Source: Flavobacteriaceae bacterium UBA3591 (lineage in GTDB: Bacteria; Bacteroidota; Bacteroidia; Flavobacteriales; Flavobacteriaceae). Taken from it: a stretch of 64,000 nt of DNA. The position numbers and the translations under genes were made by a program. The stretch spans positions 248,001-312,000 of the forward strand of contig DFMO01000008.1 in assembly GCA_002375695.1 (NCBI GenBank), given 5' to 3'. The notes beneath the pieces are model-generated. The model ran no database searches. It had not been told where the DNA came from and saw only the letters and a list, made by a program, of their open reading frames with translations. Of the stretch, positions 61,234 through 64,000 are shown piece after piece (the stretch's first letter is position 1; each line of letters begins with the position of its first letter).

Positions 61234-62622
61234 CTACCAGTTCACAATAAGAATTTTATCGTGCCACGGAAGCTTTACCAAATGTATATTCCACGGTAAT
61301 CGATCTAATAGTAAATCTTGTGTTTTTCGCTGAAGAAATAAGTTTTGCTTTTGGTTGGTGATGGTAAGTTTACCGTCGCGTTGCAAAAATTCATTTTGAA
61401 GAATTTCTACGCTGTTACTTTTTAGCGTAGTCCAATGCTCGAGTACCGCTTTTAAAAGTTGATTAGCTGCGTTTTTTTGTGCCTCTGTTAAAAATATTTG
61501 ACGGTTTATTGTTCGAAAAAGTGGTGTGTTACATATAAATTTTTCAAAAATTACCTCGTGTTCGGCGGGTTGTTCACGACCGGTTGCTAAGTAGTGTAAA
61601 ATATGAATTGCTTCGTCTATTTTCTCAGGTTTTATATCGTTTTCAGTAAGGAAATCCAACTTTTTAAAAAACATTTTTAAAAAGGGATGCAGCAGAATTA
61701 AACCCGCATTTTTTACTAAAATCCCAGAACTAACAATCTCTTTAATTTCAGTTGAATTAAAAGTAACCAAACTACTATCTACCTTAAAAATCTCTGCAAA
61801 AGACATTTGTTCCTTTGTATTATTTGTAGATAAAGAATTTTCAGTGAACTTTTTTTTAGAATTCAACTTTTGAAAATCGCGGTAAGCAATGGGAGTTTCT
61901 ATTCCCAAATCTTTATTTATAATAGTCAACAATTTTTCCGTCACTTTTATTGGAAATTTATTTAAGTTGACGATAAATTCTTGTTCTTCTTTGAATGCCA
62001 AATAACACAACACAGTTTCCCAAAATACATTTCGGTATTTTTTCGGAATTTTAGTAGTTATTACTTTATTTAATTTTGGCAATTTGTTGCTCGCTGATAC
62101 TAAAATTGCCAGTTGCTTATCATCAAATTGACACATTAATCTTTTTCTAATTTGAGGCTTTGTAAGCAGTGTTTTAAAATTTTTTAAAAATAATTGATGA
62201 GGTTTTATTTTTCTGAAAAACTTACTTTCAAACTTCTGTTTTTCATCGCACCACCAAGGTAGGATGCCAAATTCCAAAAAGTAAATAAAAGCGTCTAATT
62301 CGCTTTTTTCAACTGTAGTTTTTTTAAAAGTGTCAACTTTATTTGTTGTAATACTTTCGGTATTTATTATTTTTTTTAGTTCGTTTAGAATTAAGTTCTT
62401 TAAATCGCCATTTGAATCTGCTACATCAACTCCAATTTCAATCTTTTCAAACCGAATAATAGCGTCCTTTTTTTGAATAGAATTAAAATGCGCATCTATT
62501 GCAGGAAAGATTTCATCTTTTAAAAATGTACTCAATTCATCCTTTAATTGCGTACCGCGCGACAGAGATTGTGTGTTTACCGTTACCGCTATTTTTTTAA
62601 TGATATTTTTTTGCGCAACCAT
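61234..62622 (-). CDS. contractile injection system tape measure protein
   Basis: 462 residues. The N-terminus (IKKIAVTVNTQSLSRGTQLKDELSTFL, RFEKIEIGVDV) and the C-terminus (GLILLHPFLKMFFKKL, AIHILHYLATGREQPAEHE, LPWNIHLVKLPWHDKILIVNW) match the family annotated as contractile injection system tape measure protein in Bacteroidetes. It is not the long helical phage type; the family may set or control tube length. The large gene upstream on the same strand fits an injection system locus extending beyond the window. Confidence 0.85.
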   Translation of the reverse strand: MVAQKNIIKKIAVTVNTQSLSRGTQLKDELSTFLKDEIFPAIDAHFNSIQKKDAIIRFEKIEIGVDVADSNGDLKNLILNELKKIINTESITTNKVDTFKKTTVEKSELDAFIYFLEFGILPWWCDEKQKFESKFFRKIKPHQLFLKNFKTLLTKPQIRKRLMCQFDDKQLAILVSASNKLPKLNKVITTKIPKKYRNVFWETVLCYLAFKEEQEFIVNLNKFPIKVTEKLLTIINKDLGIETPIAYRDFQKLNSKKKFTENSLSTNNTKEQMSFAEIFKVDSSLVTFNSTEIKEIVSSGILVKNAGLILLHPFLKMFFKKLDFLTENDIKPEKIDEAIHILHYLATGREQPAEHEVIFEKFICNTPLFRTINRQIFLTEAQKNAANQLLKAVLEHWTTLKSNSVEILQNEFLQRDGKLTITNQKQNLFLQRKTQDLLLDRLPWNIHLVKLPWHDKILIVNW

Positions 62623-62874
62623 TTGCTATTTAATCTTTTAAGCTTATATTTACTGTTCGATTCAGAGATGAATTACTGGGTTGTTTGCAGGTTAGTTTCT
62701 TAGTTCTTTTATAGTTTGTATTTTAGTTCTTATCGTTAGGTTATTTTTCTTTCGATGTTCTATTTTTCATTCTTTTAAGTTCTTAGTTCTATAATGTTTG
62801 ACCCATAAGGGTATCATTCGGATTGTACGATTTTTACCGACTGATACCCTTCTTTTTTTATCCTTTCCCGAAAT
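62623..62874 (-). other. spacer between two injection-system genes with repeats and a hairpin
   Basis: The minus strand carries three copies of AGAACTAA (plus-strand TTAGTTCT at 62700-62707, 62723-62730 and 62783-62790) in an AT-rich leader of the tape measure gene. Next to the stop of the upstream gene lies a dyad AAGGGTATCA / TGATACCCTT (62807-62816, 62842-62851) with an inner TCGG/CCGA pair. The T run follows only on the plus strand, so it is not an ordinary minus-strand terminator. Confidence 0.5.
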
Positions 62875-64000
62875 TTATAAACTTATAGCATTTTCACCCG
62901 TGGGTCTTCCAAAATAGAAGTCGGCGTGGGTTTTATATTTAGCTAACACTTTATCCAACTCGTTTGAATATCTTAAATTGGTTATGTAAATAGAAAGTTT
63001 TGTAACACCCGTTTCGTTGTGCAAATATTTCCGAAGATTTACAAATAAAACAATATCATCGTGAGTGTTTTTCTTGTTTCGTCTGTGATGATCTAGCATA
63101 AATTTGTTAACCCAAGTACCATTTACCCAATCTCCGTCGAGTTTAAAAACAAGGTCTTTGTCCTCTTGCGTTGCTTGTAAATCGCGCTTAATATTTTGCA
63201 CTACATTTAAAATTTCTTGTGGCAACATTTCAACCCTAGTAATCATTCGGGTTAATCCGGCTTCTTCGATATTTGGATTGGTAATTAACCGCTGTGTTAA
63301 TTTACTCCACTTGGCCCACTTGTTGTCATACTTACCGTAGTCGTCATCTTTATTAACAGGCGCAATACGAGCTTGCAACTTTTCGTAAAATGATTCGCGA
63401 TAGCTTCGTAAATCGCGACAGCGCATAGCATCTGGTCTAAACACCAAATTGTTTCTAAACATTCCTGTATTGCTGTAGGTGTAAATAGGATTGTTATTAG
63501 CCATGGAAATTTCGCGCAATCGAATGGTAAATGTGTCTTGTTTTGCGCGCGTAATTACCAAACGTTTTTGGCTTTCGTTAAAATCGAATACCACTCCTTT
63601 ATTAAACTTTTTGTTTAGCGCTTCGGTGACGGCGTGTATTCTTCTTAAAAATATCTGTGATAGGGGTATTGTGATGGTAGTTGTTCTATTTATTAAAGGT
63701 TCACCATTAATTTTATATTCAATTATCTGCAATACATAATTTTGTGGCATGGGTTTGTTTCTGCTCTGTTTTCCTTTTAAACTTCGCGATAGATTGTTCA
63801 TATATTTTAGCGAACTAATCCACGGGTACGTACATTCCATTAGTGAGCAACAGCCGTCGTTAGCGTTGTTAGTTTGTTTTGTTGCAATACAGAAATCGGC
63901 TACAATTTTTTCTTTTTCTGAAACTAGAATAAAAGTACCCCCTTTGGGAACGCCAGCTCTATGGGTGATAGAAGGATTTTCGCGTAAAAATGAAGTAAAA
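62875..64000 (-). CDS. C-terminal part of a large injection-system-associated protein, cut by the window edge
   Basis: The frame stays open from the stop at 62875 to the window end, so the ATG at 63840 is internal, not the start. At least 374 residues are visible. The first visible part (SITHRAGVPKGGTFILV, VADFCIA, YPWISSLKYMNN) resembles a segment of large hypothetical proteins next to tape measure genes in Bacteroidetes contractile injection loci. The rest is soluble, rich in Lys/Asn/Arg (VVFDFNESQKRLVITRA, DDIVLFVNLRKYLHNETG). Function is unknown; a structural or baseplate-related role is a guess. Confidence 0.7.
   Translation of the reverse strand, partial: FTSFLRENPSITHRAGVPKGGTFILVSEKEKIVADFCIATKQTNNANDGCCSLMECTYPWISSLKYMNNLSRSLKGKQSRNKPMPQNYVLQIIEYKINGEPLINRTTTITIPLSQIFLRRIHAVTEALNKKFNKGVVFDFNESQKRLVITRAKQDTFTIRLREISMANNNPIYTYSNTGMFRNNLVFRPDAMRCRDLRSYRESFYEKLQARIAPVNKDDDYGKYDNKWAKWSKLTQRLITNPNIEEAGLTRMITRVEMLPQEILNVVQNIKRDLQATQEDKDLVFKLDGDWVNGTWVNKFMLDHHRRNKKNTHDDIVLFVNLRKYLHNETGVTKLSIYITNLRYSNELDKVLAKYKTHADFYFGRPTGENAISL

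Noticed and set aside
63838..63840. ATG as the start of the last minus-strand gene
   Set aside because: The frame remains open upstream to the window end and the upstream residues look coding, so the ATG is internal.

Overview
The window is a contiguous piece of a low-GC chromosome from a member of the Bacteroidetes, most likely Flavobacteriaceae and probably marine. Evidence: a secreted M36 peptidase with a type IX secretion (Por) C-terminal sorting domain, a CarboxypepD_reg/TonB receptor, 2TM-domain proteins, a LETM1-related biofilm protein, DUF2807/PspC/PadR and MoxR/DUF58/DUF4350 operons typical of flavobacteria, promoters with the Bacteroidetes -7 element TAnnTTTG, starts with little or no Shine-Dalgarno sequence, and a trimethylamine-monooxygenase-like flavoprotein. 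I see no insertion sequence, phage, CRISPR array or rRNA. One tRNA (Pro-GGG) is present.

Layout. 1-4.7 kb: an oxygen-responsive block (alginate-export-type porin, hemN) with CRP/FNR-type sites, then a divergent tmm-like monooxygenase. 4.8-9.4 kb: three transporters (MFS, an unusual AGCS carrier, YeiH). 9.4-15.9 kb: tRNA-Pro, trxB, a small lipoprotein, and the minus-strand DUF4870/small ORF/PadR/PspC/DUF2807 envelope operon. 15.9-25.8 kb: oxyR, the six-gene SpoIIM-to-DUF58 MoxR operon, RDD, TRIC-type channel, cyclophilin lipoprotein, NUDIX. 25.9-31 kb: acyltransferase, ECF sigma factor with a membrane partner, NDH-2, a membrane class III cyclase. 31-37 kb: a TonB receptor plus a five-gene operon (TPR-like protein, LytS-type kinase, two 2TM proteins, LytTR regulator). 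Both promoters carry the same paired direct repeat at the same spacing, so this looks like one autoregulated two-component regulon. 37-43.4 kb: LETM1-related protein, a DUF4331 pair, a large secreted M36 peptidase. 43.4-48.1 kb: FMN reductase, pabB, satD with a phased operator array, DUF3307, tilS. 48.3-52.8 kb: glycolytic operon pfkA-gap-sugar kinase-pgi behind two palindromic operators. 52.8-55.1 kb: a minus-strand cassette of Kazal inhibitor, FTP-like protein and a caspase-like secreted protein. 55.4-61.2 kb: comM, M16 peptidase, DUF2891. 61.2-64 kb: the edge of a contractile injection system locus (tape measure protein and a truncated large protein).

The most interesting points are the LytTR regulon with matched promoter architecture, the alternating 14/15-bp half-site array in front of satD, the matched CRP/FNR-type promoters of hemN and the porin, the possible trans-propeptide/caspase-like/Kazal cassette, the AGCS carrier with an inserted lipoyl-like domain, and the contractile injection edge. 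All family assignments are from reading the translated sequence; no database search was run.
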